A stretch of DNA of 64,000 bases from Psychrobacter sp. LV10R520-6 (GCF_900182925.1 NZ_LT900024.1:2108001-2172000); one strand, 5' to 3'. Counted from the stretch's first letter, positions 44,986 through 55,911 are shown. A program made the numbers and translations. The notes: generated by a model not told the origin, from the sequence alone.

Positions 44986-46566
44986 CTACTGCATTACCAA
45001 ATACTCAAACGCTGATAATGCCGCTTTCGAGCCTTCGCCCATAGCAATATTGATCTGCTTAAAAGGCACAGTGGTCACGTCACCACAAGCGAAGATACCT
45101 TTGCGATCGGTATGGCAGCGCTCGTCAATCTCAATCTCACCAAAGCGGTTCATATCAACGAAGCCTTTGACAAAGTTAGTATTAGGTATTAAGCCAATCT
45201 GAATAAATACTGCTGCCAAGTCCAGTTCTTTAGTCTCGCCCGAATTACGATCTTCATAAACGATAGAGCTTACTTTGTCATCAGTCGCTTTAATCTCTTT
45301 AGTCGCTGCACTGGTGATAATATCGATATTACCTTTTTCTTTGGCTTTATTAATCAATATTTGATCAGCTTTTAGATTGTCAGCAAATTCAAACACTGTG
45401 ACATGTTTGACAATACCGGATAGGTCGATTGCCGCCTCAATACCTGAGTTACCGCCACCGATGACTGACACGTCCTTACCTTTAAAGAACGGACCATCAC
45501 AGTGTGGGCAGTAGGCCACGCCTTTACCGATGTTTTCTTCTTCGCCCGGTACACCAAGTTTACGCCATTGAGCGCCGGTCGCTAGGATAATACTGCGACT
45601 CTCAAACACTTCACCAGTACTCAAATGGATACTATAGTTTCCTTCTTCAGTCTCACCAATTTCTTTGACACTAACATGCTGTTTTAAGGTGATATTGTAT
45701 TCGTGCATATGCTTTTCGAAATTTGTTGTCAATTCAGTACCCGTAGTTAATGGCACTGAGATTAAGTTTTCAATATCTTGAGTATCTTTCACCTGCCCAC
45801 CAATACGGTCAGCAACCATAGTCACTTTTAAGCCTTTACGAGCAGTATAAATAGCTGCAGCAATCCCTGCAGGTCCTGCACCAATAATGGTCACATCTTG
45901 TTGCTCTAACTGTTCAGCATCTTCTGCACTGCCACCTGCTAACAAATCAGGGAACTGCTCTTGTAATTTTCCAATTAGTTTGGCCGTATCAATCATACCA
46001 TTAGCGAATGGTTTACCATTTAAGAATACAGCGGGTACGCCTTGGATATTGTTGGCATCTACTTGCTCTTGGAATAGAGCGCCATCAATCATCTCATTGC
46101 TGATACCGTCATTTAATAGCGCAAATTGGTTTAGCGCTTGCACCACTTCTGGGCAGCTATGGCAAGATAATGACACATAGGTTTGAAACTGTAATGGCTT
46201 ATTAAAACGCTTAACCAGTTTTTGAATACCCTCGTCAAGTTTTAAGGTATGACCACCGGCCTGCAAAATCGCCAAAATCAGCGAAGTAAATTCATGACCA
46301 CCAGGAATACCACTAAACACGATACCCGTATCGGTTAATGCGCCGTCAATATGACTACGAACCGCAAAGCTAATTGGGCTTGGTAAGCTGTCATCATTGG
46401 CTGCCGCATCAAAGTTAATTTTATCTGTGGTGTCTGCGATTTTAGTTAAGAAATCAATCAGTTCGGCACGCTTATCATGTTCACCGCTGCCTAATACAAA
46501 GGTAATAGGGCGAGTCATCTTCTCACTGTAGCTTTTAACTGCATCTAACAAGCCTTGGTCTATCAT
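44986..46566 (-). CDS. ahpF: Alkyl hydroperoxide reductase subunit F
   Basis: A 526-residue flavoprotein that passes electrons from NADH to AhpC. The N-terminal tandem thioredoxin-like domain carries SCHSCPEV (about residue 135). Then come FAD-binding [20 protein letters not shown], the redox pair CPHCDGPFF, the nucleotide-binding [10 protein letters not shown], and [39 protein letters not shown] precedes the ATG. It lies near ahpC but on a separate transcript. Confidence 0.97.
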   Translation of the reverse strand: MIDQGLLDAVKSYSEKMTRPITFVLGSGEHDKRAELIDFLTKIADTTDKINFDAAANDDSLPSPISFAVRSHIDGALTDTGIVFSGIPGGHEFTSLILAILQAGGHTLKLDEGIQKLVKRFNKPLQFQTYVSLSCHSCPEVVQALNQFALLNDGISNEMIDGALFQEQVDANNIQGVPAVFLNGKPFANGMIDTAKLIGKLQEQFPDLLAGGSAEDAEQLEQQDVTIIGAGPAGIAAAIYTARKGLKVTMVADRIGGQVKDTQDIENLISVPLTTGTELTTNFEKHMHEYNITLKQHVSVKEIGETEEGNYSIHLSTGEVFESRSIILATGAQWRKLGVPGEEENIGKGVAYCPHCDGPFFKGKDVSVIGGGNSGIEAAIDLSGIVKHVTVFEFADNLKADQILINKAKEKGNIDIITSAATKEIKATDDKVSSIVYEDRNSGETKELDLAAVFIQIGLIPNTNFVKGFVDMNRFGEIEIDERCHTDRKGIFACGDVTTVPFKQINIAMGEGSKAALSAFEYLVMQ

Positions 46567-47080
46567 AATTGTTCCTCATTATTATTGAATATGTAACGTC
46601 AGCACTGTTTTTAGACTTAGGCTGATTATATAAATATTAAGAGTCAGTACCAGTTAATAAATTTAAAAGTGCTTTAACAACGGTGTGTGTGACTTTGAAT
46701 ACGTCTATTATCGGGCGTTTCAGCATTTTGAGCAAGCTGAGAAATCCGAATTCTATGTTTTATAAAACCAATCGTACAACAGTAATCGTTTTGCATTTTA
46801 AACCTAAGTACAGATATTAACCGTAGTATAAGCTCGATTATTTCGCTACAATCGAGAATAGGTCATAAGTCTAATCGCTTATTTTCCTAATGATAATCTC
46901 ATCTTTATGATGAGTGATATCATTTCCTCTTAATAAAATTTTATTTTCATAACAACAGCCTTCTAACAGCAAGCCTTATAACAATAGGGCTTCATAATAA
47001 ATAAGTTTCATAATCATAATCCGTCTTAACCACAACGCGTTAGTGTTTGAGTGCTTTCGCTAAATAACAAGGATGACAAC
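46567..47080. other. Gene-free region between ahpF and the DUF465 gene
   Basis: About 510 bp. It must contain the ahpF promoter (minus) and the DUF465 promoter (plus). Repeated CATAA/TTCATAAT motifs appear near 46940-47020, but no clear regulatory palindrome was identified. Confidence 0.4.
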
Positions 47081-47329
47081 ATGACAATGACTGATAAATG
47101 GCAAGAAGATAACGAAATAATCGCTGAGTTAAAACAAAAAGACGTCCATTTCGAAAGTATCTTTGATGAACACACTCAACTTGATCGACAAATTAATAAG
47201 CTTGAAAATGATGTGGTCAAACATGCCAGTCGTGACGAAGAAATCGAAAAAATGAAGCGGCGGAAGCTCCAGCTTAAAGACGATATTTGTAAAATAATTG
47301 ATAAAAATAAAATTCAGTCTCGCGCCTAA
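47081..47329 (+). CDS. DUF465 (YdcH-like) small helical protein
   Basis: An 82-residue, highly charged helical protein with HFESIFDEHTQLDRQINKLENDV and DEEIEKMKRRKLQLKDDICKII, the two-helix pattern of YdcH/DUF465 proteins. Function is unknown; it is cytoplasmic. The ATG at 47081 follows AAGGA, which decides against a GTG 30 bp upstream. Confidence 0.88.
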   Translation: MTMTDKWQEDNEIIAELKQKDVHFESIFDEHTQLDRQINKLENDVVKHASRDEEIEKMKRRKLQLKDDICKIIDKNKIQSRA

Positions 47330-47389
47330 CCGTCCGTTCTTTGCGGTTTTTGGTAGGCAACCTTTATAAATACTAAAAACTACAAGACA

Positions 47390-47429
47390 TAAAAAGACCC
47401 CATCAACCATTGTTGATGGGGTCTTTTTT
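47390..47429. terminator. Bidirectional terminator between DUF465 gene and ahpC
   Basis: AAGACCCCATCAA and TTGATGGGGTCTT arms flanked by A- and T-runs serve the two convergent genes. Confidence 0.9.
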
Positions 47430-47504
47430 AAGTCATTATTTAATATATTTATTGCGACATATTAAACTTTGTACCTATTAATCATTATTTATCTAAGCAA
47501 ATAC

Positions 47505-48071
47505 TTAGATTTTACCAACAAGGTCAAGGCTTGGTTTTAGAGTCGCTTGACCGGCTTCCCAAGCTGCTGGGCACACTTCGCCGTCGTTTTCACGTACATA
47601 TTGTGCTGCTTTTACTTTACGAAGTATATCTTTTGCACTACGACCAATACCTAGATCATGAATCTCAGCAACTTTAATCAGACCATCTGGATCAACTAGG
47701 AACGTACCACGAAGGGCAGCGTTGTCTTCTTCGATCATGATGTTAAAACCACGGGTTATTTTACCAGTACCGTCGCCAAGCATTGGGTAAGTTACTTTGC
47801 CAATCGCTTCTGAAGAATCATGCCATGCTTTATGCACGAAATGAGTATCAGTTGATACTGCATATACTTCAACGCCTAAGCCTTGTAGCTCTTCGTAATG
47901 ATTGGCCATGTCTTCAAGTTCTGTTGGGCATACAAACGTGAAATCATGTGGATAGAACATGAAGATTGCCCAGCTGCCTTTAACGTCGTCTGAAGTAATG
48001 GTTTTGAATTCACCGTTTACGAAAGCTTCTGTTGAGAATTCTGGAATTTCTTGGTTAATAATAGCGGCCAT
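47505..48071 (-). CDS. ahpC: Alkyl hydroperoxide reductase subunit C (peroxiredoxin)
   Basis: A 188-residue 2-Cys peroxiredoxin that reduces hydrogen peroxide and organic peroxides. The peroxidatic Cys48 is in DFTFVCPTELEDM, the resolving Cys167 in GEVCPAAWEAG. It is divergent from oxyR, the classic arrangement for OxyR control. GGAG lies upstream of the ATG. Confidence 0.98.
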   Translation of the reverse strand: MAAIINQEIPEFSTEAFVNGEFKTITSDDVKGSWAIFMFYPHDFTFVCPTELEDMANHYEELQGLGVEVYAVSTDTHFVHKAWHDSSEAIGKVTYPMLGDGTGKITRGFNIMIEEDNAALRGTFLVDPDGLIKVAEIHDLGIGRSAKDILRKVKAAQYVRENDGEVCPAAWEAGQATLKPSLDLVGKI

Positions 48072-48301
48072 GATTGGCTCCTTTATCGTTAAATTGATTG
48101 GTGATTATTTATCTGATCGTTTTAATTAAGCCTTTAGTTAACTGGGCCACCTGACAAACTATACGTGAATTCTATGGTTAATCCAGTTAAAAGATTTTAA
48201 TGTGATGTTTTGTTTTATTAAACTTGTTAAACTATTCTAACGGTTGTTTTTCAACCTGTCACTATTCGTAAACTACCTTAGTAGTTGAGAAGTACATAAA
48301 A

Positions 48302-48315
48302 TTGATAACTATCAA
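48302..48315. promoter_or_regulatory. Inverted repeat in the ahpC/oxyR divergent region
   Basis: TTGATA-AC-TATCAA lies 45 bp before oxyR and suits a LysR-type (OxyR) half-site pair. It also resembles the Fur-like box at 57473, so Fur is an alternative. Confidence 0.35.
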
Positions 48316-48360
48316 AATTATATTAGAAACCAATTAAAAGTCAATCAAAAGAGAGCCTTT

Positions 48361-49272
48361 ATGATTACCTTACGTCAACTCGAATTTGCCTTAGCCGTCG
48401 CCAAACACCGCCATTTTAAACGTGCTGCGGAAGACTGTAATATCTCACAATCGGCACTTAGTTTAGGGATAGCAGAGTTAGAGAAGCAGCTGGATACCCA
48501 GATTTTTGAGCGTAACAATAAGCAAGTATTGATTACCCCTATTGGACAAGATATTCTGACGCGGGCGCAACGAGTCTTTTCTGAGATCAATGATTTGACC
48601 ACCCGCGCTCAAAGTCATCAAATACCGCTTACCTACCCGATGACCGTCGGTATCATTCCAACTATTGCCCCTTACCTACTGCCAAAAGTACTGCCAGCGC
48701 TTCGCACCCACTATCCAGAATTTCGTATGACCATTGTTGAGCAGCAAACGGAACGCTTGCTCGAACAAGTACGTTACGGTCATATTGACACTGCCATTAT
48801 TGCTCTACCTTATGCGGTAGATGGGCTACATAGTTTTGAGTTTTGGGATGAAGACTTCTTTGCAGTATTTCCACAAGATGATGTTCATGCCAAGCTCGAT
48901 ACCATCAATTCCGATGAGTTAGCGACTGCTAATTTGATGCTACTCGGTGAAGGTCACTGTCTAACGGATCAAACGCTATCGGTCTGTCATTTCGATCGTG
49001 AGCAGATGAAGTCTAGCTTTTCAGATGCCAGCTTAAATACTTTAATTCAGATGGCATTGGCTAATATGGGCACCACATTGGTACCGGAGATGGCTCTAAA
49101 CCAGCTACATCTACAAAACCAAAATGCCGTCGCCGTAACCTTGGCAGAGAAAGGGCCGCATCGGCATATTGCTTTTGTCACTCGTCTAAATTACGCTCGT
49201 GTTGATGATGTGAATCTACTCGGTGATGTGTTTAAAAAAGCGCTTGAAAATGATGCCAAAACTGCTGATTAG
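48361..49272 (+). CDS. oxyR: Hydrogen peroxide-sensing regulator OxyR
   Basis: A 303-residue LysR-family activator. The N-terminal helix-turn-helix is LRQLEFALAVAKHRHFKRAAEDCNISQSALSLGI. The sensor pair Cys200 and Cys209 in GEGHCLTDQTLSVC has the same spacing as the redox-active pair of E. coli OxyR (199 and 208). Divergent from ahpC, which it most likely activates. GAGAG precedes the ATG. Confidence 0.95.
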   Translation: MITLRQLEFALAVAKHRHFKRAAEDCNISQSALSLGIAELEKQLDTQIFERNNKQVLITPIGQDILTRAQRVFSEINDLTTRAQSHQIPLTYPMTVGIIPTIAPYLLPKVLPALRTHYPEFRMTIVEQQTERLLEQVRYGHIDTAIIALPYAVDGLHSFEFWDEDFFAVFPQDDVHAKLDTINSDELATANLMLLGEGHCLTDQTLSVCHFDREQMKSSFSDASLNTLIQMALANMGTTLVPEMALNQLHLQNQNAVAVTLAEKGPHRHIAFVTRLNYARVDDVNLLGDVFKKALENDAKTAD

Positions 49273-49309
49273 TGATTTAGTGTAGATAGCATAACTAACT
49301 GCTCGCTAT

Positions 49310-49921
49310 TTAATGCTGACGTTGGTTATGCATCATAACAAACAACTCACTACCTTGGCGTGCGGGATGCGAATTATAGCAAGGCTCCATTATCTCAATA
49401 TCAAAATATGGGGCAAAATGCTGGCGGTATTCATTCGTACTGCCACCAAACGGGGGCTCGGCGCGCCCAAAATTCTTATCAAATAACAGCCCAACCAGTC
49501 TGCCTTTAGGCTTAAGTAGCGCAGCCATTTGCTTTACATAATCATCACGGCGTATAGGATCTATCGCACAAAAAAAGGTCTGCTCAAGTACCCAGTCAAA
49601 TTGATAATTGCTCGGTGATAAATCGAAAAAATCTGCGCATATCAAATGCTCAGGTGGAAAGCTTGGATAACGCTCAGCAAAGGCTTTAATCGGTGCAGGG
49701 GCAAAATCTACTAACGTAACGTTGGTAAATCCTTGCTCATGTAAGTAGCCAACCTCATAGGCATTGCCAGCCCCAGCTACTAGAATTGCCTGATTCTTAG
49801 CAGACTCAGGCAACTGATCAATATAAGCTTTAAGTGGCGGTGATATCTCGCCCATGTCCCAGTTGATACTATCCTGCTCATAACGCTGCTGCCAAAATTC
49901 CGCTTGATTAACGCTGTCCAT
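49310..49921 (-). CDS. TPMT-family SAM-dependent methyltransferase
   Basis: A 203-residue methyltransferase of the thiopurine methyltransferase-like group: FWQQRYEQDSINWDMGEISPPLKAYID, SAM loop ILVAGAGNAYEVGYLHEQGF, acidic VDFAP, and VLEQTFFCAIDP. Members methylate thiol, selenium or tellurium compounds; the substrate here is unknown. It is convergent with oxyR, 37 bp apart. Confidence 0.88.
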   Translation of the reverse strand: MDSVNQAEFWQQRYEQDSINWDMGEISPPLKAYIDQLPESAKNQAILVAGAGNAYEVGYLHEQGFTNVTLVDFAPAPIKAFAERYPSFPPEHLICADFFDLSPSNYQFDWVLEQTFFCAIDPIRRDDYVKQMAALLKPKGRLVGLLFDKNFGRAEPPFGGSTNEYRQHFAPYFDIEIMEPCYNSHPARQGSELFVMMHNQRQH

Positions 49922-50079
49922 ACGTTACCCTTCCTTTATATGCGACTAGGTCATTTAAACGTTACGCCTAGCAATATTTATAAATTATCTATCATATCAG
50001 TATTTCGAGACGTTTTGTATCGAAATAATCCATTTAATATAAAATTGACTTACTTTATCCAGCCAAGCCTAAACTCAAT

Positions 50080-50772
50080 CTAGACCTTGTTATCGATTAC
50101 TCCTAATTTGCCCGCCAGCATATCATGCCATTGTCGGTATTCTGGCATCGCCGTCGCTACTGTTTGCCAAAATGCGCGGCTATGGTTGGCATGATGTAGA
50201 TGACATAACTCATGGACAATCACATATTCTGTGCATTCTATAGGATAGGCAGGAAGGTGAACTGATAGCCAAATACGACCAGCGCGCGTATTACAACTGC
50301 CCCATCGCGTGTGCATTTTTTTAATCCGCATCTCGCGAGCTTCGGCACCAACAATCGGTTGCCACTTATCAAATAATGCTGGCATAACGATGGATAATTG
50401 CTGCCGATAATAGGCGATTTTTTCATTGTCATTAAGTATAAAAGATTGTGACTCGCCCCATAACATGATGGCAGTAGACACTGTTGGTGAACCAGATGAT
50501 GGACTATGTCTCTGTCTGCGTTTATGCTGCTCTAGAACTTGGTCATGACATGCTAATGCCCATGACACCCGCTTAGTAACCGCTTGTGCGACTTGAAGCG
50601 CATTGATAGATAAAGGTATTGATACCCTTAATTGATAAGGCTTGAGGCGAAAATTGATATTTTTAACGTGCTTTGGAGTAATTTGTAAGGTGATGCCAGC
50701 TTGAGCAAGACATTGCGCGGCACTTTCTAATAAGGGATGAACGTACTTTTGTGGCAGGCTCAAGGGTTCCAT
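50080..50772 (-). CDS. YgjP-like zinc metallopeptidase-fold protein
   Basis: A 230-residue protein of the YgjP/DUF45 (WLM-like) family. The metal motif VHELCHLHHANHSRAFW gives H-E-x-x-H plus a later His. Also typical are KKMHTRWGSCN and RIWLSVHLPAYP. Some relatives have phosphatase or protease activity; the role is open. Confidence 0.88.
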   Translation of the reverse strand: MEPLSLPQKYVHPLLESAAQCLAQAGITLQITPKHVKNINFRLKPYQLRVSIPLSINALQVAQAVTKRVSWALACHDQVLEQHKRRQRHSPSSGSPTVSTAIMLWGESQSFILNDNEKIAYYRQQLSIVMPALFDKWQPIVGAEAREMRIKKMHTRWGSCNTRAGRIWLSVHLPAYPIECTEYVIVHELCHLHHANHSRAFWQTVATAMPEYRQWHDMLAGKLGVIDNKV

Positions 50773-50805
50773 AGATTATTTGCTACCTTTATCATTACGC
50801 TCTCA

Positions 50806-52530
50806 CTATAAAGCTTGCAAGTGATTGTCAAAAGACATCGTATGTAGCTTGCTGTCTTTAGTCACACGCTGGTTCGACTGTTTTTCGCTATCTAAAGCAG
50901 TTGTCTTTAACCCAGTTGCATTTAAGCCAGTCACTCGCAAAGTAGTCAATTGACCTAGACCATCACTAATAATAAAACCAGCTTGCTTACCACTATCTGT
51001 ATTTTTACCAGTTTCAATGTTGTCAAAGTTAAGGTCTTTATTTTTAGGATCACTATTTTTATTGTGATTGGCTTTAGGGTAATTGGTTTGAGTATTATAA
51101 CTCTCACTACTGCGTAACACAGATGCCCCTGCACAGTCCGGTAAACTCATATCGCTAATAAGCTTGCGGGTGTTTAAGTCATACACTACCGCACAGCCCC
51201 CAAACGGTGTGGTCACACACAATAAGTTGTGTTGGCTGTCAACGACGACACTGGCAATATACTGATGAAAGCGTTGCCATTGATTGTCTGGCATGATTAA
51301 AGGACTAAAGTCGATATCACCACGATTATGGGTCAGTACTAAAGGAGCATTGATATGCTTCTCGCCTTGAAATTGGATGCCAATCATCACTGTTCCGTCA
51401 TTATGGACGGCTAAATGACGCACGCTCATTTGATTGTGCTTAGGAAAAACTTGTTCAAGAAGCTGGCCGTCTTGGCGGTTAATATAAACCAATGAGGGAT
51501 GCATAGTATCTAAGTTCAACTCCTCGCGTGAGGCTCGTTCGGTCTTAATACCACCATTAGCAATAATTAATGTCTCACCATCAGGGTACATAATAAGCTC
51601 ATGTGGCCCAATACCATGCGAGTCAAATTCAGCGACTTTTTTATAGTCACAACTGACATCATAGATACCAATTTTACCTGCTAAACTTACAGTATCATTT
51701 TCAGTCACATAGAGTAATTGACCGTCTAGGTTATAGCAGGCATGACCATAAAAATGTCTATCAGTAGCTGATTTAATAGCATGCTTTACTTGTCCTGTAG
51801 CCGTATCTAATACCCAAAACCCTTCGCTTGGACGTCGACCCATGACCACGACATCGCGGCAAGCAGCCTTCTTATTGCCATTACTGATTGGATTACCGGC
51901 TTTATCAGCATCAGGCTGCACGACAATATCATGAACGCGCTCTGGCATAGTAGTCTGCCAGACAATCTGGCGATCGGCATCAATCCCCACCACACCAAAA
52001 CCATTATCGCTACCATTATCATCTGTAGTCGCAGCCGCTTGAGGCATGGACGCTACCCCGCTGACCCAACATACGGGACGTGCCAGCATGGTAGTAGTGT
52101 GTATGGCTAACAGCTTAGCTGTAGCCTCGTCAGCATCAGTTTTATCCTTATGATAGTTAGGATAGCTTTTATTAGAATAACTGCCATTCGGATAGCTTTG
52201 ATAAGCCTGTATAGCTTGCTGACCAACATACTTTAAGCGATTAAGATGCTCAGAACGCGATAAATCATTCAGCTGTGCATTAATATTAGAATGCGCGTGG
52301 TTCAACCCAGTCAAATAATCTTGCAAACGCGCCTCTGGTTGCTGCTGCTTACGATAGCGATGATGTAGCCCAACTAAAGCCGTTGTGCCTATCAAAGTTC
52401 CTAAAGTAGTGCCAAGCGCAGTTAATGCTGAAGCGGTCAGCAGCTCATAGGTAGTACGCTTATCCATAGTACGCTTATCCATAGTATTAAGACCTTTAGT
52501 TGCTATAGCTTTTATCTGCTTGTCGATCAC
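50806..52530 (-). CDS. DUF1513-family protein of the imelysin operon
   Basis: A 574-residue protein with one N-terminal hydrophobic segment (LLTASALTALGTTLGTLIGTTALVGL) and a beta-propeller-like DUF1513 domain (HGIGPHELIMYPDGETLIIANGGIKT, LYVTEN, CVTTPFGG). In other bacteria DUF1513 genes close iron-related imelysin operons. A long insert (SYNTQTNYPKANHNKNSDPKN) is low complexity. The start may be the ATG at 52482, which has an AAAGG site; the first 16 codons begin with GTG. Codons MDKRT occur twice in a row at the start through a 15-bp tandem repeat. Confidence 0.85.
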   Translation of the reverse strand: MIDKQIKAIATKGLNTMDKRTMDKRTTYELLTASALTALGTTLGTLIGTTALVGLHHRYRKQQQPEARLQDYLTGLNHAHSNINAQLNDLSRSEHLNRLKYVGQQAIQAYQSYPNGSYSNKSYPNYHKDKTDADEATAKLLAIHTTTMLARPVCWVSGVASMPQAAATTDDNGSDNGFGVVGIDADRQIVWQTTMPERVHDIVVQPDADKAGNPISNGNKKAACRDVVVMGRRPSEGFWVLDTATGQVKHAIKSATDRHFYGHACYNLDGQLLYVTENDTVSLAGKIGIYDVSCDYKKVAEFDSHGIGPHELIMYPDGETLIIANGGIKTERASREELNLDTMHPSLVYINRQDGQLLEQVFPKHNQMSVRHLAVHNDGTVMIGIQFQGEKHINAPLVLTHNRGDIDFSPLIMPDNQWQRFHQYIASVVVDSQHNLLCVTTPFGGCAVVYDLNTRKLISDMSLPDCAGASVLRSSESYNTQTNYPKANHNKNSDPKNKDLNFDNIETGKNTDSGKQAGFIISDGLGQLTTLRVTGLNATGLKTTALDSEKQSNQRVTKDSKLHTMSFDNHLQAL

Positions 52531-52572
52531 TTAATAATTATTATTCGATATCGGTCATCCAATACCAACTAT

Positions 52573-53742
52573 TTAATCGCCATCAGTACTGTTAAAGCCC
52601 ACACGAACGCCTAATGTCGGAATCAATTGGCGCTTAATCAGCCGCGTGACGGTCGTTAGATGATCATACAACGCTTGCTGTGTTGCCTTGTCTGCGGTTG
52701 CTAAGTCTTCCGGCATCTGTGCTAGCAAGGTGGTCGTTTCAGCAAGTGCAGTCGATAGATTATTACCAATTTCACTCTTGCTGTTACTACTAAGCATGGC
52801 CGTTAGTACCGGATCAGTAAGTGCTTTATTTAAAGTGGCTAATTTAGTATTGATAATGGCGCGACTTTGCCCAGCAGTTGTTGCTGGCAGATGACCTTTC
52901 GCTTTGCCAGTCAGACCTAGCGGCTGATCTATCGCAATATTTTTCATATTCTCAATCGATGACAGCAGGGAGTTAAACCATTGGTTTAATCCTTGATCGC
53001 TATCTGCGGTTTGATTGATAACCAATAAATCTGTCGCATTCTTTTGCCAATCGTTTTCAATATCTTTTAGGCGTGTGCTTAGTGCGCTACTGGCGCTAAT
53101 AACATAGGCACATTGACCAGCGTCTAGACTATCATTACCGTATAGCGCTTCCTCTAAGCCGGGTACACCTTGAACAATAGCGCTTTGGTTGGCCAGCTGC
53201 TTAGGCGTCAGTGTGGGATTGGCAGCGATGAGCTCAGCGACACCGCTATGCACCAAGCCGCGCTCGTCTGGATAGTAGTTAATATATAGATTGCTCATGC
53301 TGGCGGTCGCTGGACCAAAATCGATTATCTCTGCGCTGGCCCATACTTGGGCTAAAACTAACCACTGAGCGCGTAATGCTTGTAACTCATCACCGCTAAC
53401 AGGCGCTTTCTGACAGTGTTTTTGTGCTAAATCATGTAGCACTTCACTTTGTTTCGCTGCGTCCGCATAAGCTGGAATGATCATAGTATCGGTAACGTGG
53501 GTCAGATACCTTTTCTCAGTCGCAGGTCTAATATCTACCGGAGTGATAACAGTATTTTGCTCACTACTATTGCTTTCATTAGCGGCTGCATTGTTAGTAT
53601 CATTGGTCGCTGTAGACTCTTGCGCAACCGTTTGGCTGTCATTATCAGCCGCTTTATTGTCATCAGCAGGTTTAACACAGCTGATTAGTAAACCAGCACT
53701 CAGTGCGGATAACGCCATAGCTAAAGCGTGGTTCTTTTTCAT
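52573..53742 (-). CDS. Imelysin-family lipoprotein (M75-like), second copy
   Basis: A 389-residue helical protein with signal peptide and lipobox LLISC (Cys22), then a Ser/Asn/Thr/Asp-rich linker and an imelysin domain with GVPGLEEALYG in place of the first metal-like motif. Imelysin proteins are iron-regulated and take part in iron uptake. It is downstream of the di-haem oxidoreductase. Confidence 0.88.
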   Translation of the reverse strand: MKKNHALAMALSALSAGLLISCVKPADDNKAADNDSQTVAQESTATNDTNNAAANESNSSEQNTVITPVDIRPATEKRYLTHVTDTMIIPAYADAAKQSEVLHDLAQKHCQKAPVSGDELQALRAQWLVLAQVWASAEIIDFGPATASMSNLYINYYPDERGLVHSGVAELIAANPTLTPKQLANQSAIVQGVPGLEEALYGNDSLDAGQCAYVISASSALSTRLKDIENDWQKNATDLLVINQTADSDQGLNQWFNSLLSSIENMKNIAIDQPLGLTGKAKGHLPATTAGQSRAIINTKLATLNKALTDPVLTAMLSSNSKSEIGNNLSTALAETTTLLAQMPEDLATADKATQQALYDHLTTVTRLIKRQLIPTLGVRVGFNSTDGD

Positions 53743-53886
53743 AAGTTTCTCGGTATTGTCTCAATGTTTGCATCAATTAGTAAATGAGGTGGCTAATCTC
53801 ATCAATGTGTTTAGCGATATGTTTATCGATTGATCATGAATCTGTCTTAATAGTAAGTCTGTCTCAATAGTGAATCTGTCCCGCTA

Positions 53887-55564
53887 TTACAATGACTTTA
53901 AAAAGGCATTGAGTTCAGCCCGACCTTGCTTGTCCAGTTTTAGCACTTTTTGTTGCTGCTTAGCGGCTTCCCCACCATGCCACAATACTGCTTCCATCAA
54001 AGTACGAGCGCGTCCATCATGCAAAAAGGTAGCTTGAGGATCAACGGTTTGCGCCAAGCCAATACCCCATAGTGCCGGCGTACGCCATTCATAAGAGTTG
54101 GCTAAAAATTCCACTTGTGCGTCTTTTGGCGGTAGCTTGCCCGCGATAGTACGATCCGCTAAGTCATCGCCCATATCATGTAGCAGCAAATCAGTATAAG
54201 GATAAATCACTTGTCCATGCTGCTCAATATGATCGTCATTAGTCTTTGGCAGCTGATATCTTGGGGTATGGCAACTTTGGCAACCCATATCATAAAAACG
54301 CTTTTTACCGGCTAATACCATTGCATCATCAGCATTACGTCGATTTGGGACTGCTAAATTACGAGTATAAAACTCTACGAACTTAGCGATTTCATCATTC
54401 ACTTCAACGGGTGGCTTACCGTTGCCTTGCTCATCGGCACCAGTCGTCGCATTCATACAAGCCGTTTGCGCGGGCATACAAGACTCATGAGGCCGAATAT
54501 TTGAGGTCAGACCCATGTCTTCACTAAAGGCGCTTTGGTTTTGAGTAATCAGTTTCGTTTGGCCCGCCTTCCAGCCAAAGCGGCCCAGTGCGTGCTTGCC
54601 TGTTTGTGGGTCCATGACCCAATTAAACTTACCGCGGATACTGTTTGCATTTTTATCAGCATTTTTATTGTTGCTGACCGCTTGTTTTTTGATGTCTTCA
54701 TCAGGAATTTGCTCCAGTAAACCAAGTCCAATCATCGGTAGTGCAATACGCGGTGACACCATCAGCTCATCATCAAAGGCACCATAGCCAGGTTTGGTCA
54801 AATTAAAGGTCGGCGCACGCAAGGTTTCAGTATAACCATCAGCAAAAGTGACCGGCATAACCATCAGCAAAAGTGACCGGCTTATCCGTCCACTGCACTG
54901 CAATTCGCGCTTCCGCCGGTACGCCCTGAATGCCACGATCTTGCAGTTGACCACCATATACTGGATGAGCGACTTTTTCTATCAGCGAGCTTTGTAATTG
55001 CTGACGCTGCTCATCCGTGGTTGCTGGCATAGCAAGACGAATCAATAAACTATCCGCATCATCTTCAGTATTCATTGGAGCATGACCACGTCCGTCTTTC
55101 ACATGACACGACTGACAAGCCGCAACGTTAAAGAGCCCCCCGAGTCCATCACGGCTATCAGTGCTGGCAGGGGCCATCACCCACGGTTGGCTAAAAAAGG
55201 CATTGCCAATAAAGAAATCCCCCTTTCGCGAGGCAGTCAGATTTGAGGAAGGTTTAGAATAACTCTCAGCGCTGGTAACGGTAACGCCCGTATCGCCGCC
55301 CTGCTTAATCTCTTGCGGATCAAAGGTGGCTAGTCGTTGCATCGGTACGCCAGCCAGTGCTTCAATGGTTTGTGTGCGCTCAGCTGATGGCGCTTGAATT
55401 TGTTTGGTATCCGTCACACTGTCTGACGGTTGACAGGCACTTACGGATAACGCACACAGCACGCTTAGCGCAAGCTTGAAGGGCGCCATACGTAGTGTTG
55501 AAAGGGGATGAAAAGAAGCAGTTAGTATCGCTTTGGTGGCGTTCATAGCTTTCATGGTGTTCAT
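53887..55564 (-). pseudogene. Di-haem oxidoreductase (DUF1111), frameshifted by a 25-bp tandem duplication
   Basis: The N-terminal part (55564 to about 54860) has a signal peptide with lipobox LSVSAC and the haem motif CQSCH (NVAACQSCHVKDG). The C-terminal part (to 53887) has a second haem motif CQSCH (MGCQSCHTPRY) and FLHDGRARTLMEAVLWHGGEA. The two parts are in different frames. A 25-bp unit occurs twice in tandem (54832-54856 and 54857-54881). Removing one copy joins TFADGY to TETLRAPTF and restores a 550-residue protein. The family resembles MauG and is thought to act as a redox partner in imelysin iron operons. Confidence 0.92.
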
Positions 55565-55911
55565 AAAGAATTACCTTAGCTCTAATATAGAACTATTAAA
55601 ATCGCATGCTATAAAGTTTTTCACTTTTAGTCGATACACCAGAGCTATCTATGCCCTGAGCTATCAGGCTATTTTAATATGGTATAAAAAACACGCTGCC
55701 AACCATTATTGACAACGTGCATATTATACCTAAGTTTTACTGACATGAAAATCATTCTCATTAGACTGATATGACTCATTAGGCATTCAAATTTAGTACA
55801 GACTAGATACCATAGAACCGATCTTATACCGCCAAGCCTATAGTTGTTAGATAACAAACAGTCGCTAGATAACAAATAGCCTTCAGATAATAAAAAATCA
55901 GCTTAAGACTG
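55565..55911. other. Intergenic region with a second Fur-like box
   Basis: About 350 bp between the first imelysin gene and the di-haem oxidoreductase. It contains a possible Fur site (55747-55763) and no credible gene. Confidence 0.4.
55747..55763. promoter_or_regulatory. Fur-box-like sequence
   Basis: GAAAATCATTCTCATTA resembles the Fur consensus (GATAATGATAATCATTATC style). It lies about 180 bp before the oxidoreductase start. Confidence 0.45.
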
